Shown here one piece after another: positions 27,059 to 36,676 of a stretch of DNA of 64,000 nucleotides. The number at the start of each line of letters is the position of its first letter. Position 1 is the first letter of the stretch. The DNA comes from Marinilabiliaceae bacterium ANBcel2 (GTDB lineage: Bacteria; Bacteroidota; Bacteroidia; Bacteroidales; Marinilabiliaceae): the NCBI GenBank assembly GCA_029688995.1, contig JARULA010000001.1:434001-498000 (forward strand), given 5' to 3'. Position numbers and translations under genes: made by a program. Below the pieces are notes generated by a model. The model worked only from the letters and a program-made list of their open reading frames with translations. It was not told the origin of the DNA and made no database searches.

Positions 27059-28750
27059 ATGAAAAATCAAAAAATTGTTGTAATCGGAGGCTCCGCTGCA
27101 GGTCCAAAAGCCGCAGCAAGAGCTCGCCGATTAAATCAAAACGCTGAAGTAACAATATTTCAAAAAGGCCCTGACCTTTCAATGGCATCATGCGGATATC
27201 CCTATTATGTTGGCGGTTTTTTTGATGATAGAAACAAACTCCTTTGTACCCCAACAGGAGTAGTAAGAAGCCCTGAATTTTACTGGAATGCAAAAGGAAT
27301 AAAAGCAAAAATTAATAGTGAGGTTACAAAAATTGACCGGACTAAAAAAAGGGTCTATTACATCAATCATATTACAAACGAAGAGGGTTCAGAATCGTAT
27401 GACAAATTAATTATAACAACCGGAGCAACCCCAAATATTCCACCAATCCCGGGTACTAATCTCAAAGGAATTACAACCCTTCAATCAATGCAGGATGCCG
27501 ATTACCTTAGAGCAATAAGGGATAAAGGAAAAATTAAAAAAGCTGTTGTAATTGGAGGCGGACTAATAGGAATTGAAACATTAGAGGCGCTTCACCTTGC
27601 AGGTATAGAACTTACTATGGTTGAGCTTCTGCCACAGCTACTTACCTTTCTCGATTGGGAGATGGCTAAAATTGTAGAGAATTACCTTAAAACAAAAGCA
27701 AATGTTATTACCAAAAACGGCGTAGCAGAGTTTTTGGGCGAAGAAGGAAAATTAACAGGTGTTAAGCTGCAAAACGGCACAGTAATCCCTTGTGAACTTG
27801 CAGTAGTAGCTATTGGAGTTAAACCAAATACAAAACTGGCACAACAAGCCGGTATAGACACCGGAGCTAAAGAAGGTATATTGGTCAACAGTTATATGCA
27901 AACTAATGACAGGGATATTTATGCTGCCGGAGATTGCTGCGAAATCAAAAATCTTATAACAGGAGAAAATGTGCTGGCCCCTTATGGAGACCTTGCAAAT
28001 TTAGAAGGCAGAGTTGCAGGAGAAAATGTTATAAATGAAAATAAGGCTACATTTCCCGGAACTATACAAACAGGAATATGTAAGCTATTTGACTACAGTG
28101 TAGGAATAACCGGTTTATCACAAGGGAAAGCAAAAGAGTCAGGTTTTGACTATGAAACAATTGTAAATGCTAGCTCCGACAAACCCAAATTTATGAACGG
28201 AGAGATTCTCATCACAAAAATGGTAGCTGATAAAAAATCAGGAAGAGTTCTGGGTGCACAATGTATGGGAACGGGTGATGTGAGCAAACAGTTAGCAATT
28301 TGGGCTACTGCAATAAAGGCTAAACAAACAGTTGAAGATCTTGTAAATGCAGATCTCCCCTATGCTCCTCCATTCTCTCTGGCTATAGATCACAGTATAG
28401 CCTGCACACACATTATACAAAATAAAATTAAAGGTCTGTACAAAGGAATATCTGCAGCTGCAGTCAAAGAAAAAATAGATAAAAATAAAAATCTATTTCT
28501 GTTAGATACACGTGGTGCTGATGAATATGAACAAACACGACTTGGAATTGGGGAGACTCTTATTCCAATAGGCATGCTCAAAAAAAAAGCCGATAATTTA
28601 CCTCTAAATAAAGAGACCGAAATTATAACATATTGTCAAATATCCTTAAGAGGATATGAAGCTGCTGTAATGTTGCAAAACATGGGATATAAAAATGTAA
28701 AGGTTATGGAGGGAGGAATTGTAGCATGGCCTTTTGAAAAAGAGAAATAG
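27059..28750 (+). CDS. CoA-disulfide reductase-like flavoprotein fused to rhodanese
   Basis: A 563-residue FAD/NAD(P)H pyridine nucleotide-disulfide oxidoreductase of the CoA-disulfide reductase (CoADR)/persulfide reductase group. The FAD-binding glycine motif VVIGGSAAG (7-15) and the single redox cysteine in SMASCGYPYY (Cys45) are present, along with the second dinucleotide fold AVVIGGGLIGIETLEAL and YAAGDCCE. A rhodanese domain is fused at the C-terminus (about 470-563: LLDTRGADEYE, and the active-site loop YCQISLRG). This matches the CoADR-RHD fusion type, which reduces polysulfides or CoA persulfide in sulfur metabolism. A TATATTTG -7 box lies at 27026-27033. The physiological substrate cannot be fixed from sequence. 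Confidence 0.88.
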   Translation: MKNQKIVVIGGSAAGPKAAARARRLNQNAEVTIFQKGPDLSMASCGYPYYVGGFFDDRNKLLCTPTGVVRSPEFYWNAKGIKAKINSEVTKIDRTKKRVYYINHITNEEGSESYDKLIITTGATPNIPPIPGTNLKGITTLQSMQDADYLRAIRDKGKIKKAVVIGGGLIGIETLEALHLAGIELTMVELLPQLLTFLDWEMAKIVENYLKTKANVITKNGVAEFLGEEGKLTGVKLQNGTVIPCELAVVAIGVKPNTKLAQQAGIDTGAKEGILVNSYMQTNDRDIYAAGDCCEIKNLITGENVLAPYGDLANLEGRVAGENVINENKATFPGTIQTGICKLFDYSVGITGLSQGKAKESGFDYETIVNASSDKPKFMNGEILITKMVADKKSGRVLGAQCMGTGDVSKQLAIWATAIKAKQTVEDLVNADLPYAPPFSLAIDHSIACTHIIQNKIKGLYKGISAAAVKEKIDKNKNLFLLDTRGADEYEQTRLGIGETLIPIGMLKKKADNLPLNKETEIITYCQISLRGYEAAVMLQNMGYKNVKVMEGGIVAWPFEKEK

Positions 28751-28805
28751 AAAACTAAACATAAATAAAAGCTGCCTTTATATTTCTTTTTTTTCAAAAA
28801 CTCTT

Positions 28806-28813
28806 TATCTTTG
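28806..28813 (+). promoter_or_regulatory. Candidate -7 box of the rpsO promoter
   Basis: TATCTTTG matches the Bacteroidetes -7 consensus TAnnTTTG and lies 29 bp before the rpsO start codon. Confidence 0.5.
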
Positions 28814-28842
28814 CAGCTTAAAATAATTAGACACAATCTGTT

Positions 28843-29112
28843 ATGTATTTGAATCAAGAAGTAAAAAAAGAGATCTTTGCAAAGTACGGGAAGTCGAATA
28901 CTGACACTGGCTCACCAGAAAGCCAGATAGCATTATTTACCCACCGTATCAGGCATTTGACTGAACATTTAAAGTCAAACAAAAAAGATCATAGCACGGA
29001 GCATGCTTTGATTGCAATTGTAGGTAAACGCAGACGTTTACTTGATTATCTCAAAAACAAAGATATTGAGAAATACAGAGCAATCATCAAAGAGCTGGGA
29101 ATACGTAAGTAA
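28843..29112 (+). CDS. rpsO: 30S ribosomal protein S15
   Basis: An 89-residue ribosomal protein that binds 16S rRNA in the platform of the small subunit. The family pattern is complete: DTGSPESQIALFTHRIRHLT, HLKSNKKDHSTEHAL and GKRRRLLDYLK. It has its own promoter box and terminator, and stands just before pnp, the arrangement seen in many bacteria. Length is exactly as expected. Confidence 0.98.
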   Translation: MYLNQEVKKEIFAKYGKSNTDTGSPESQIALFTHRIRHLTEHLKSNKKDHSTEHALIAIVGKRRRLLDYLKNKDIEKYRAIIKELGIRK

Positions 29113-29123
29113 TCCCAACACTA

Positions 29124-29155
29124 AAAAGGCAATTTCAATTTTGAAATTGCCTTTT
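29124..29155 (+). terminator. Terminator between rpsO and pnp
   Basis: A 15-bp stem (AAAAGGCAATTTCAA with TTGAAATTGCCTTTT) with a very short loop and a T run at the end. pnp has its own -7 box 77 bases further on. Confidence 0.8.
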
Positions 29156-29231
29156 CTACAACAACTCCCCTCTAATACTTCTTTCCTTCAACAAAATAGA
29201 TAAAACAAGATTGTTGTCTGCAGATAATACC

Positions 29232-29239
29232 TATCTTTG
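29232..29239 (+). promoter_or_regulatory. Candidate -7 box of the pnp promoter
   Basis: TATCTTTG matches TAnnTTTG, 23 bp before the pnp start and after the rpsO terminator. A TTG sits near the -33 position. Confidence 0.5.
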
Positions 29240-29262
29240 ACAGGAAAATAATTGAAAACGTT

Positions 29263-31389
29263 ATGATTAAGCCAATTGAAAAACAAATTGACCTTGGTGA
29301 TGGAAGGTCTATAGTAATTGAAACCGGCAAAATGGCCCGACAGGCCGACGGTTCAGTAGTAGTTCGCATGGGAGATACCTACCTGCTTGCTACGGTAGTT
29401 TCAGCACAGGAAGTAAAACCAGGCACTGATTTTATGCCTTTATCGGTTGAATATAAAGAGAAATATGCATCTGCCGGACGTTTCCCCGGAGGATTTCAGA
29501 AAAGAGAGGCTCGCCCCTCAGATTATGAAATATTAGTCTCGCGGTTAGTTGACAGGGCGTTACGACCACTCTTCCCCGAAGATTATCACGCCGACACATT
29601 TGTTACAATAAATTTAATATCTGCAGATTCTGAAAGCTCTCCAGATTCGCTTGCCGGACTCGCAGCTTCGGCAGCTTTAGCAGTATCTGACATTCCCTTT
29701 AACGGTCCCATTTCTGAAGTAAGGGTTGCCCGCATAGAGGGAGAACTTATTATTAACCCAACGGTTTCTCAAATTAAAGAGGCCGATATGGATATAATAG
29801 TTGCTGCATCCTACGACAACATCATGATGGTTGAAGGTGAAATGCAGGAAGTTTCAGAGAGCGAACTGCTTGAAGCAATGAAAGTTGCTCACGAAGCCAT
29901 TAAAGTTCAATGCAAAGTACAGATAGAATTAGCCGAAGCCGTAGGCAAAACTGTAAAAAGGGAGTATTGTCACGAAGATAATGATGAAGAGCTTCGTGAA
30001 AAAATATGGAAAGAGACCTATGACGAGGTTTACTCTGTCGCTAAAAAAGCTAATCCCAATAAGCAAGAACGCTTACAAGAGCTAAAAGATGTATTAAAAA
30101 GCTGGATTGAAAAAAATTACAGCGAAACCGAAGAGGATGAAATACCATCTGAACTTATTAACAGATACTTTCATGATGTAGAGAAAGAGGCCGTTCGAAA
30201 AATGATGATAAAAGAAGACATTCGTCTTGACGGTCGAAAAATGGATGAAATTCGCCCAATATGGTGCGAAGTTGACAATTTACCGGGACCACACGGTTCA
30301 TCTCTCTTTACCAGAGGAGAGACTCAATCTCTTACAACTGTGACTCTTGGAACAAAAATGGATGAAAAAATTATTGATGATGTATTAAATAAATCAACAG
30401 ACCGCTTTTTACTTCACTACAATTTTCCACCATTCTCAACAGGAGAGGCAAGGCCAAACAGAGGTGTAGGCCGTCGCGAAATTGGTCACGGAAACCTTGC
30501 ACTAAGGGCTCTTAAGCCAATAATGCCAGAGGAGTCTCCATACGTCATCAGAGTTGTGTCAGATATCCTTGAATCAAACGGATCGTCATCAATGGCTACT
30601 GTATGTGCAGGAACTCTAGCATTAATGGATGCCGGAATAAAAATAAAAAGTCCGGTTTCGGGAATTGCAATGGGTCTTGTTACCGATTCCGAAAGCGATA
30701 AATATGTAGTGCTGTCAGATATTTTAGGAGATGAAGATCATCTTGGTGATATGGATTTTAAAGTAACCGGAACCGAAAAAGGAATAACCGCTACACAAAT
30801 GGATATAAAAGTTGACGGTTTATCCTACGAAGTTCTGGAAAAAGCTTTAAATCAAGCAAAAGAAGGACGTATGCATATCCTAAATAAAATGAACGAAGTG
30901 CTTGATGCCCCAAGAGAAGAGATGAAGCCTCACTCGCCAAGAATTGAAACAATTAGAATTCCAAAGGAGATGATTGGTTCAGTTATTGGTCCTGGCGGCA
31001 AAATAATTCAGGAAATACAAGCTAACACAGGTGCAGTTTTAGTTATTAATGAAGAAGATGATCAAGGAGTAATTGATGTATCAGCAAATAACAAAGAATC
31101 TATCGATAAAGCTTTAAACAAAATAAATGCAATAGTTGCTGTTCCTGAAATGGGTAAAATATATACAGGGAAAGTAAAATCGATTGTTCCTTTTGGAGCT
31201 TTTATCGAAATATTACCCGGTAAAGACGGACTCCTTCATATATCAGAAATAGACTGGAAAAGGGTAGAAAAAACCGAAGATGTATTAAAAGAGGGAGAAG
31301 AGATAGAAGTAAAACTAATTGATATCGATCCAAAATCAGGAAAACTAAAACTTTCAAGAAAAGTTTTATTGCCAAGAGATAAGAAATAA
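29263..31389 (+). CDS. pnp: Polyribonucleotide nucleotidyltransferase (PNPase)
   Basis: A 708-residue phosphorolytic 3'-to-5' exoribonuclease that works in RNA turnover. The order is: first RNase PH-like domain (about 10-230, with [13 protein letters not shown]), a helical linker, second RNase PH-like domain (about 310-540, with [13 protein letters not shown] and [20 protein letters not shown]), a KH domain ([17 protein letters not shown], about 568-585) and an S1 domain (about 625-700, [19 protein letters not shown]). All domains are intact and the length is normal. It is followed by a clear terminator and preceded by rpsO with its own terminator. Confidence 0.98.
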   Translation: MIKPIEKQIDLGDGRSIVIETGKMARQADGSVVVRMGDTYLLATVVSAQEVKPGTDFMPLSVEYKEKYASAGRFPGGFQKREARPSDYEILVSRLVDRALRPLFPEDYHADTFVTINLISADSESSPDSLAGLAASAALAVSDIPFNGPISEVRVARIEGELIINPTVSQIKEADMDIIVAASYDNIMMVEGEMQEVSESELLEAMKVAHEAIKVQCKVQIELAEAVGKTVKREYCHEDNDEELREKIWKETYDEVYSVAKKANPNKQERLQELKDVLKSWIEKNYSETEEDEIPSELINRYFHDVEKEAVRKMMIKEDIRLDGRKMDEIRPIWCEVDNLPGPHGSSLFTRGETQSLTTVTLGTKMDEKIIDDVLNKSTDRFLLHYNFPPFSTGEARPNRGVGRREIGHGNLALRALKPIMPEESPYVIRVVSDILESNGSSSMATVCAGTLALMDAGIKIKSPVSGIAMGLVTDSESDKYVVLSDILGDEDHLGDMDFKVTGTEKGITATQMDIKVDGLSYEVLEKALNQAKEGRMHILNKMNEVLDAPREEMKPHSPRIETIRIPKEMIGSVIGPGGKIIQEIQANTGAVLVINEEDDQGVIDVSANNKESIDKALNKINAIVAVPEMGKIYTGKVKSIVPFGAFIEILPGKDGLLHISEIDWKRVEKTEDVLKEGEEIEVKLIDIDPKSGKLKLSRKVLLPRDKK

Positions 31390-31406
31390 CCGCAAGTTAA
31401 AATTCT

Positions 31407-31449
31407 AAAAAAAAGGATAGCTCTCTAATAACAAGCTATCCTTTTTTTT
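31407..31449 (+). terminator. Rho-independent terminator after pnp
   Basis: A 16-bp stem (A-run plus GGATAGCT pairing with AGCTATCC plus T-run) around an 11-nt loop, ending in eight T residues. Confidence 0.9.
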
Positions 31450-31641
31450 GTTTAATAATTGAACTATTTTAGCTCATTCTAAAAACAACTTTAATAAAAA
31501 ATAAATAGATAAAATGGGCCATGCGAATCGCAAGATCGATAAAGTCAAAGCTTTTCTTACACAACAAAATTGAAGATTGCCGCAGACAATGACTATGATG
31601 GCGAGTTACATGTGACCTTTGAACCAACAAATTTTAGACAC

Positions 31642-33768
31642 ATGAAAACTAAAACAGTCCTAATAATTGCAGTTATATCTGCGCTAATATTTGCCGGATG
31701 CAGACAAAAAAATGAAGAACATAAAATCAATTATCCTGAATCAAAACAGGTTGATGCTACAGATGATTACTTTGGATATATGGTTAAAGATCCATACCGA
31801 TGGCTCGAAGATGAAAACTCTAAAGAGACAAAGGAATGGATTGAGCAACAAAATGAAATTACAAACAGATATCTTAACAATATCCCTTTCAAAGATCGAA
31901 TTAAAGATCGTCTTTCAGAGGTATGGAAATATACCCGACAATATGCCCCCACAATTAAAGGAGACAAAAAGTTCTATTTTCGCCATGATGGAATAAGCAA
32001 TCATGCGGTTCTCTATGTAAAAAACATTGGAGAGAGCGACGAAAGGGTACTTATCGATCCCAACCTCTTTTCAGAAGATGGAACCACATCACTGGCAGCA
32101 ACATCTATATCGAATGATGGTAATTATATTGCTTATGCAATAAGTAAAGGGGGATCAGACTGGCGCGAGGTTTTTATTCGTGATGTTAACACAGGTGAAG
32201 ATTTGGATGATCATTTAAAGTGGGTTAAATTCTCAGGATTATCATGGGATGATGAGGGGTTGTTTTACAGCAGGTATGATGAACCAAAAGATGGAGAGGA
32301 GTTATCGGCAAGCAATGAATTTCAAAAACTATACTATCATAAAAAAGGGACAAGTCAAGATGATGACATTTTAATTCATAAAGATGATGAAAATCCTCAA
32401 AGAAACTTTAGTGCCGTTGTTGATGACAACAACAGATACCTCATACGTTTTTCTACAAGATCAACACAAGGGAATCAAATAGATATTCACAATTTACAAA
32501 ACAACAGCCAAATCTCTGTTGACTCCGACTTTAACACCGAAAGCTCATATATTGGCTCATTATCAACCAACAGACTCCTTTTTGTAACTAATGAAAATGC
32601 CTCAAGAAGAAGAGTGGTTGCAATAAATCCATCAACTCCCGAGTTGACAAACTGGGAAGAGATTATACCCGAAAAAGAGGATATATTAAGAGGAGTGACT
32701 CTTACCGAAAACTATATTGTTTGTCATTATCTTAAAGATGTAGAGTCAAATCTAAAAATATATGATCACTCAGGAGAGTATCTAAAAGATATTGAACTGC
32801 CAGGGGCCGGATCAGTTTCGGGAATAAACAGATATGAAAATAGAGATATAATCTATTTTAATTATACTTCATACACAAACCCAACAGAAGTTTTTGAACT
32901 GGATATTAAGAGCAACAACCTAACAACAGTTTTTAGTCCGAGCACCAACTTTGAAACAGATGATTATACAACAACTGTTGAGTTTTTTGAAGCCGATGAT
33001 GGTGCACAAATACCTCTCTTTATCACTCATAAAAAAGATATAGAGCTCAATGGAAACAATCCTGCCCTACTATATGGATATGGCGGATTCAATATCATCC
33101 AAACCCCTGGTTTTGACATCTCATTAATACCATGGCTCGAAAACGGAGGAGTATACATAAGAGCACACATACGAGGAGGTGGAGAATATGGTGAAGATTG
33201 GTATAGAGCAGGAACAAAGAAAAACAAACAAAGAGTCTTTGATGATTTTATACAGTCAGCAGAGTATCTAATAGAAAATGGATATACAGTAAGTGATAAG
33301 CTCGCAATAATGGGTGGAAGCAACGGAGGTCTGCTGGTAGGTGCAGTAGCTAATCAACGGCCCGATCTATTTAGTGTTGCACTTCCAAATGTTGGAGTAA
33401 TGGATATGCTCAGATATCATAAGTTTACTATTGGCTGGGCATGGGCAGGAGACTACGGAAGAAGTGATGATAGCAAAGAGATGTTTGAGTATCTATACAG
33501 CTACTCTCCACTGCACAACATTCCAAAAGGAAATGGATACCCTGCCACATTAGTCACAACAGCTGATCATGATGACAGAGTTGTACCTGCCCACTCATAT
33601 AAATATATTGCAGCGCTTCAAAACAGCTATTCGGGTTTAAACCCAACGCTCATAAGAATAGAGACAAAAGCAGGACATGGCGCTGGTAAACCGGTATCAA
33701 TGCAAATTGAAGAGATAGCAGATAAATGGGCATTTACACTCTATAATATGAATGAACATTTTAAATAA
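31642..33768 (+). CDS. S9-family prolyl oligopeptidase, lipoprotein
   Basis: A 708-residue prolyl oligopeptidase-like serine peptidase. I chose the ATG at 31642 because it begins a signal peptide with lipobox, MKTKTVLIIAVISALIFAGC; the upstream TTG frame adds 24 residues that do not look like part of the protein. The N-terminal beta-propeller (about 75-420) begins after YPESKQVDATDDYFGYMVKDPYRWLED, a typical start of the family. The alpha/beta-hydrolase domain has the triad: Ser in GGSNGGLLVGA (about 560), Asp in TADHDDRVVPAHS (about 645) and His in KAGHGAGKP (about 679). It cleaves short peptides after proline, probably in the periplasm. Confidence 0.94.
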   Translation: MKTKTVLIIAVISALIFAGCRQKNEEHKINYPESKQVDATDDYFGYMVKDPYRWLEDENSKETKEWIEQQNEITNRYLNNIPFKDRIKDRLSEVWKYTRQYAPTIKGDKKFYFRHDGISNHAVLYVKNIGESDERVLIDPNLFSEDGTTSLAATSISNDGNYIAYAISKGGSDWREVFIRDVNTGEDLDDHLKWVKFSGLSWDDEGLFYSRYDEPKDGEELSASNEFQKLYYHKKGTSQDDDILIHKDDENPQRNFSAVVDDNNRYLIRFSTRSTQGNQIDIHNLQNNSQISVDSDFNTESSYIGSLSTNRLLFVTNENASRRRVVAINPSTPELTNWEEIIPEKEDILRGVTLTENYIVCHYLKDVESNLKIYDHSGEYLKDIELPGAGSVSGINRYENRDIIYFNYTSYTNPTEVFELDIKSNNLTTVFSPSTNFETDDYTTTVEFFEADDGAQIPLFITHKKDIELNGNNPALLYGYGGFNIIQTPGFDISLIPWLENGGVYIRAHIRGGGEYGEDWYRAGTKKNKQRVFDDFIQSAEYLIENGYTVSDKLAIMGGSNGGLLVGAVANQRPDLFSVALPNVGVMDMLRYHKFTIGWAWAGDYGRSDDSKEMFEYLYSYSPLHNIPKGNGYPATLVTTADHDDRVVPAHSYKYIAALQNSYSGLNPTLIRIETKAGHGAGKPVSMQIEEIADKWAFTLYNMNEHFK

Positions 33769-33867
33769 TAACATATTTAAGATTTGTTTAACAATAAATT
33801 GAGAAAAAGTTTTATTTTTTATATTAAAAAGAGTAATATAAGCTTGAATAATCATACTTATATTGTC

Positions 33868-33958
33868 TATATTTGTAAATAAATAATAGAAATGGCTTTA
33901 AATTTATTTCACAAAAAGAGACCCTTTGTTTTATTTTTTGAAAACATTGTTATATTTG
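33868..33958 (+). promoter_or_regulatory. Two tandem promoter candidates
   Basis: TATATTTG occurs at 33868-33875 and again at 33951-33958. The second has TTTG at 33925-33928 (22-bp spacing) and the first has TTG at 33844-33846 (about 21 bp). Both fit the Bacteroidetes -33/-7 layout. The 242-bp gap before the lipoprotein gene holds nothing else I can name. Confidence 0.5.
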
Positions 33959-34010
33959 TGTGAGAAAGATTTTTAAAGTATGTTCCAGAACAAATAATTA
34001 AGCTAACATT

Positions 34011-35735
34011 ATGAAAAGAAAGAAAATGAAAATTTTTACTTATCTAACATTAGCCGCCGTATTGGCAGGTTGTTCAAGTTTAGATAAGATGAAAAGAAAT
34101 GCAGAAGATGTTAATTATACCGTAACACCTGAAGTTTTGGAAGCTCACGGTGGTGAGGTTGATGTTAACATTAGAGTTCAAATTCCTTCGGGATACTTTG
34201 ACCGCAGGGCTACATTAGAAGCTACTCCGGTATTAGTTTATGACGGTGGTGAAACTGAGTTCCCAAGTTATACACTACAAGGTGACAGAGTAGAAGGAAA
34301 TGCTCAGGTTATCTCAAGATCTGATGGAGGACAGGTAAATTATGAAAATACTGTTCCTTACAATGAAAACATGAGAGTTTCTGATCTTGTTATTAGAATT
34401 ACAGCCTCAAAAGGTGATGATCAGGTTGAGTTTGAGCCTTACAAAGTTGCTGAAGGGGTAATCTCTACTTCAGAGATGTATGCCGAAGAAGGTATAAAAA
34501 GTGCTATTGGAGCTGATGGTTTCGAGAGAATCACTCCTCTTTCAAAAGAAGCTCAAATCTTATATCTTATTCACAGATCGAATGTAAGAAATAGCGAGCT
34601 TAGAAAAGATGAAATTAAAGCAATAAACGACTTCATTGAAGAGGTGAAGGAGACTGAAAATAAAAATTTCAAAGGTGTTGATATCTCTGCTTATGCTTCA
34701 CCCGACGGACCAATTGACCTGAACACCCGTCTAGCTGAAGCACGTGAAGAGTCAGCTAAAAGCTATCTTGCCCGCCAGCTTAGAAGAGCAAGCGTAGAAG
34801 AAGCCTCTGACGACAGTTTCTTTGACCTTAGAAACACTCCTGAAGATTGGGAAGGATTTAGAGAACTTGTACAACAAAGTGATATTGCAGACAAAGATGC
34901 AATCATCAGAGTTCTTTCAACACATACCGATCCTGAAGTAAGAGAAAGAGAGATTAAAAATATGGCAAGTACCTATGAGGTTCTTGCAGATGAAATTCTT
35001 CCAAAACTTCGTCGTGCTCAAATGAGTGTAAATGCAGAAGTTATAGGAAAATCTGACGAGGAAATCTCAAATTTAGCATCCTCTAATCCTTTAGAATTGA
35101 ACATAGAAGAGATTCTTTATGCAGCAACTCTAACAGATGACAAAGAAACGCAACTTGAAATATACAGAGCAGCAGCTTCTCAGTTTGAAAATGATTGGAG
35201 AACTCATAATAACGTTGGGTACATCCTTTATAAAAAAGGAGAATTAAACAATGCTAAAACAGCTTTTGAAAGAGCTAACTCAGTTAAAGCAAATGAGCCG
35301 GTTGTAATGAACAACCTTGGAGCAATTGCTCTTCGTGAAGGAAATATCGATGAGGCTGAAGAGTACTTTGATGCAGCTGCAGGTATTGGTGAAGAGCTTG
35401 ATCACAACCTGGGTGTTGTTGCAATAAGTAAAGGTATGTATGACGAGGCTGTTCGTTACTATGGTAACAGCACCAGCTGTAACGCTGCTCTTGCAAAAAT
35501 TCTTGCAGGAAACTACGACTCAGCTTTATCAACTCTTAATGCCAATCCACAAGAGGTTGGACTTAAATACTATCTTAAAGCTATTATAGGTGTTCGCACA
35601 AACGACTCTGACATGATGTTCGACAACTTACGTACTGCAGTTGAATTAAATGAAGAGTTAAAAGAGTATGCTGCAACAGATATGGAATTTGCACAATACT
35701 TTGGAGATGCAACTTTCAGATCAATTGTTCAGTAG
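34011..35735 (+). CDS. Lipoprotein with OmpA-like and TPR segments
   Basis: A 574-residue probable outer-membrane lipoprotein (lipobox LAAVLAGCSS, Cys about 22; a second ATG six codons in could also start it). Residues 30-165 form beta-rich domains I do not recognise. Residues about 195-345 resemble an OmpA C-terminal peptidoglycan-binding fold, with DISAYASPDGPIDLNTRLAE (compare the 'I.GHTD..G....N..LS..RA' motif), although the order is loosely spaced. Residues 385-520 contain TPR units such as NVGYILYKKGELNNAKTAFE and NLGAIALREGNIDEAEEYFD. This suggests a link between the outer membrane and peptidoglycan or a scaffold role. Two promoter candidates lie upstream and a strong terminator follows, so it is a single-gene unit that may be well expressed. 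Confidence 0.7.
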   Translation: MKRKKMKIFTYLTLAAVLAGCSSLDKMKRNAEDVNYTVTPEVLEAHGGEVDVNIRVQIPSGYFDRRATLEATPVLVYDGGETEFPSYTLQGDRVEGNAQVISRSDGGQVNYENTVPYNENMRVSDLVIRITASKGDDQVEFEPYKVAEGVISTSEMYAEEGIKSAIGADGFERITPLSKEAQILYLIHRSNVRNSELRKDEIKAINDFIEEVKETENKNFKGVDISAYASPDGPIDLNTRLAEAREESAKSYLARQLRRASVEEASDDSFFDLRNTPEDWEGFRELVQQSDIADKDAIIRVLSTHTDPEVREREIKNMASTYEVLADEILPKLRRAQMSVNAEVIGKSDEEISNLASSNPLELNIEEILYAATLTDDKETQLEIYRAAASQFENDWRTHNNVGYILYKKGELNNAKTAFERANSVKANEPVVMNNLGAIALREGNIDEAEEYFDAAAGIGEELDHNLGVVAISKGMYDEAVRYYGNSTSCNAALAKILAGNYDSALSTLNANPQEVGLKYYLKAIIGVRTNDSDMMFDNLRTAVELNEELKEYAATDMEFAQYFGDATFRSIVQ

Positions 35736-35760
35736 TCAACTACCTAAAAACATATAATTA

Positions 35761-35791
35761 AAAGAGGCTGTCCAAAAAGGGCAGCCTTTTT
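35761..35791 (+). terminator. Rho-independent terminator
   Basis: GAGGCTGTCC pairs with GGGCAGCC around a 5-nt A loop and is followed by TTTTTT. Confidence 0.88.
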
Positions 35792-35929
35792 TGTTTGTTA
35801 GTTCACAATATCTTAATTTTATAGTAAAAGAGAAGATAAAGCATACGCACTTCTATAATAATAGCAAAATAGATTTGAATATATTTACACAAACAACATC
35901 AGCATTATATTAACCTAAAAAATATAGCT

Positions 35930-36616
35930 ATGAAACAGAAAAAAGTAGCAGTTATTTTAGCAGGATGCGGCGTTTTTGATGGAGCAGAAATTCAAGAAAC
36001 CGTATTTTCACTTCTCTCTATTGAAAAAGATGGAGCTGCCTATGAAGTATATGCTCCTGATATAGAGCAGAAACATGTAATCAACCACATCACAGGGCAA
36101 GAGATGTCCGAAAAAAGAAATGTCTTAACAGAAGCAGCCAGAATAACCAGAGGCAAAATCCAGCCGCTCACTAAATTAAAAACCTCAAATTTTGATGCAC
36201 TAATTCTTCCCGGAGGGTTTGGAGTTGCAAAAAATCTTTGCACGTTTGCTTTTGATGGAGCTGACTGTAAAGTTAACCCTGAAGTAGAATCAGTAGTTAA
36301 AGAATTTCACAAAGCAAAAAAACCTATTGGAGCTCTTTGTATCTCCCCTGTTCTATTAACTAAAATTATTGGTAATACAAAAGTGACTATAGGAAACGAC
36401 CCCGATGCATCACAAGCAGTGGAGAAAATGGGCGGGACTCATATTACAACAACACATGCTGAGGTAGTAATAGATAAAGAGAATAAAATAGCAACAACTC
36501 CCTGCTACATGCTGGATGCTACAATTTCACAAATTGCCGAAGGAGCAGATAAAGTGGTAAAAGAAACACTTGAATTAATACTTGATACACCATTAGATGA
36601 GTCAATAGAGCGATAA
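35930..36616 (+). CDS. elbB: ElbB/ES1-type DJ-1 superfamily protein
   Basis: A 228-residue protein of the ElbB (isoprenoid biosynthesis-associated glyoxalase-like) family, in the DJ-1/class I amidotransferase-like fold. Characteristic stretches are VILAGCGVFDGAEIQETVFS, LPGGFGVAKNLCTFAFDG and the nucleophile-elbow cysteine in PIGALCISPVLL (Cys137). The E. coli homologue has been described as having glyoxalase III activity, but its role in the cell is unsettled. It stands alone between two terminators, with no related genes beside it. Confidence 0.9.
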   Translation: MKQKKVAVILAGCGVFDGAEIQETVFSLLSIEKDGAAYEVYAPDIEQKHVINHITGQEMSEKRNVLTEAARITRGKIQPLTKLKTSNFDALILPGGFGVAKNLCTFAFDGADCKVNPEVESVVKEFHKAKKPIGALCISPVLLTKIIGNTKVTIGNDPDASQAVEKMGGTHITTTHAEVVIDKENKIATTPCYMLDATISQIAEGADKVVKETLELILDTPLDESIER

Positions 36617-36637
36617 AACATAAAAAACTTAAAAAGA

Positions 36638-36676
36638 AAAATGGACCCTGTGAGATATTTTAACAGGGTCCATTTT
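36638..36676. terminator. Bidirectional terminator between convergent genes
   Basis: A perfect 14-bp stem (AAAATGGACCCTGT with ACAGGGTCCATTTT) with an 11-nt loop. It touches the stop codon of the minus-strand DUF4294 gene and has A and T runs on the two sides. Confidence 0.85.

Noticed and set aside
31570-31641. TTG-started extension of the S9 peptidase.
   Set aside because: The ATG at 31642 starts a proper lipoprotein signal peptide, which must be at the N-terminus.
36638-36676. The inverted repeat as a possible attachment or operator site.
   Set aside because: It lies exactly between two convergent gene ends with A and T runs, which fits a bidirectional terminator.
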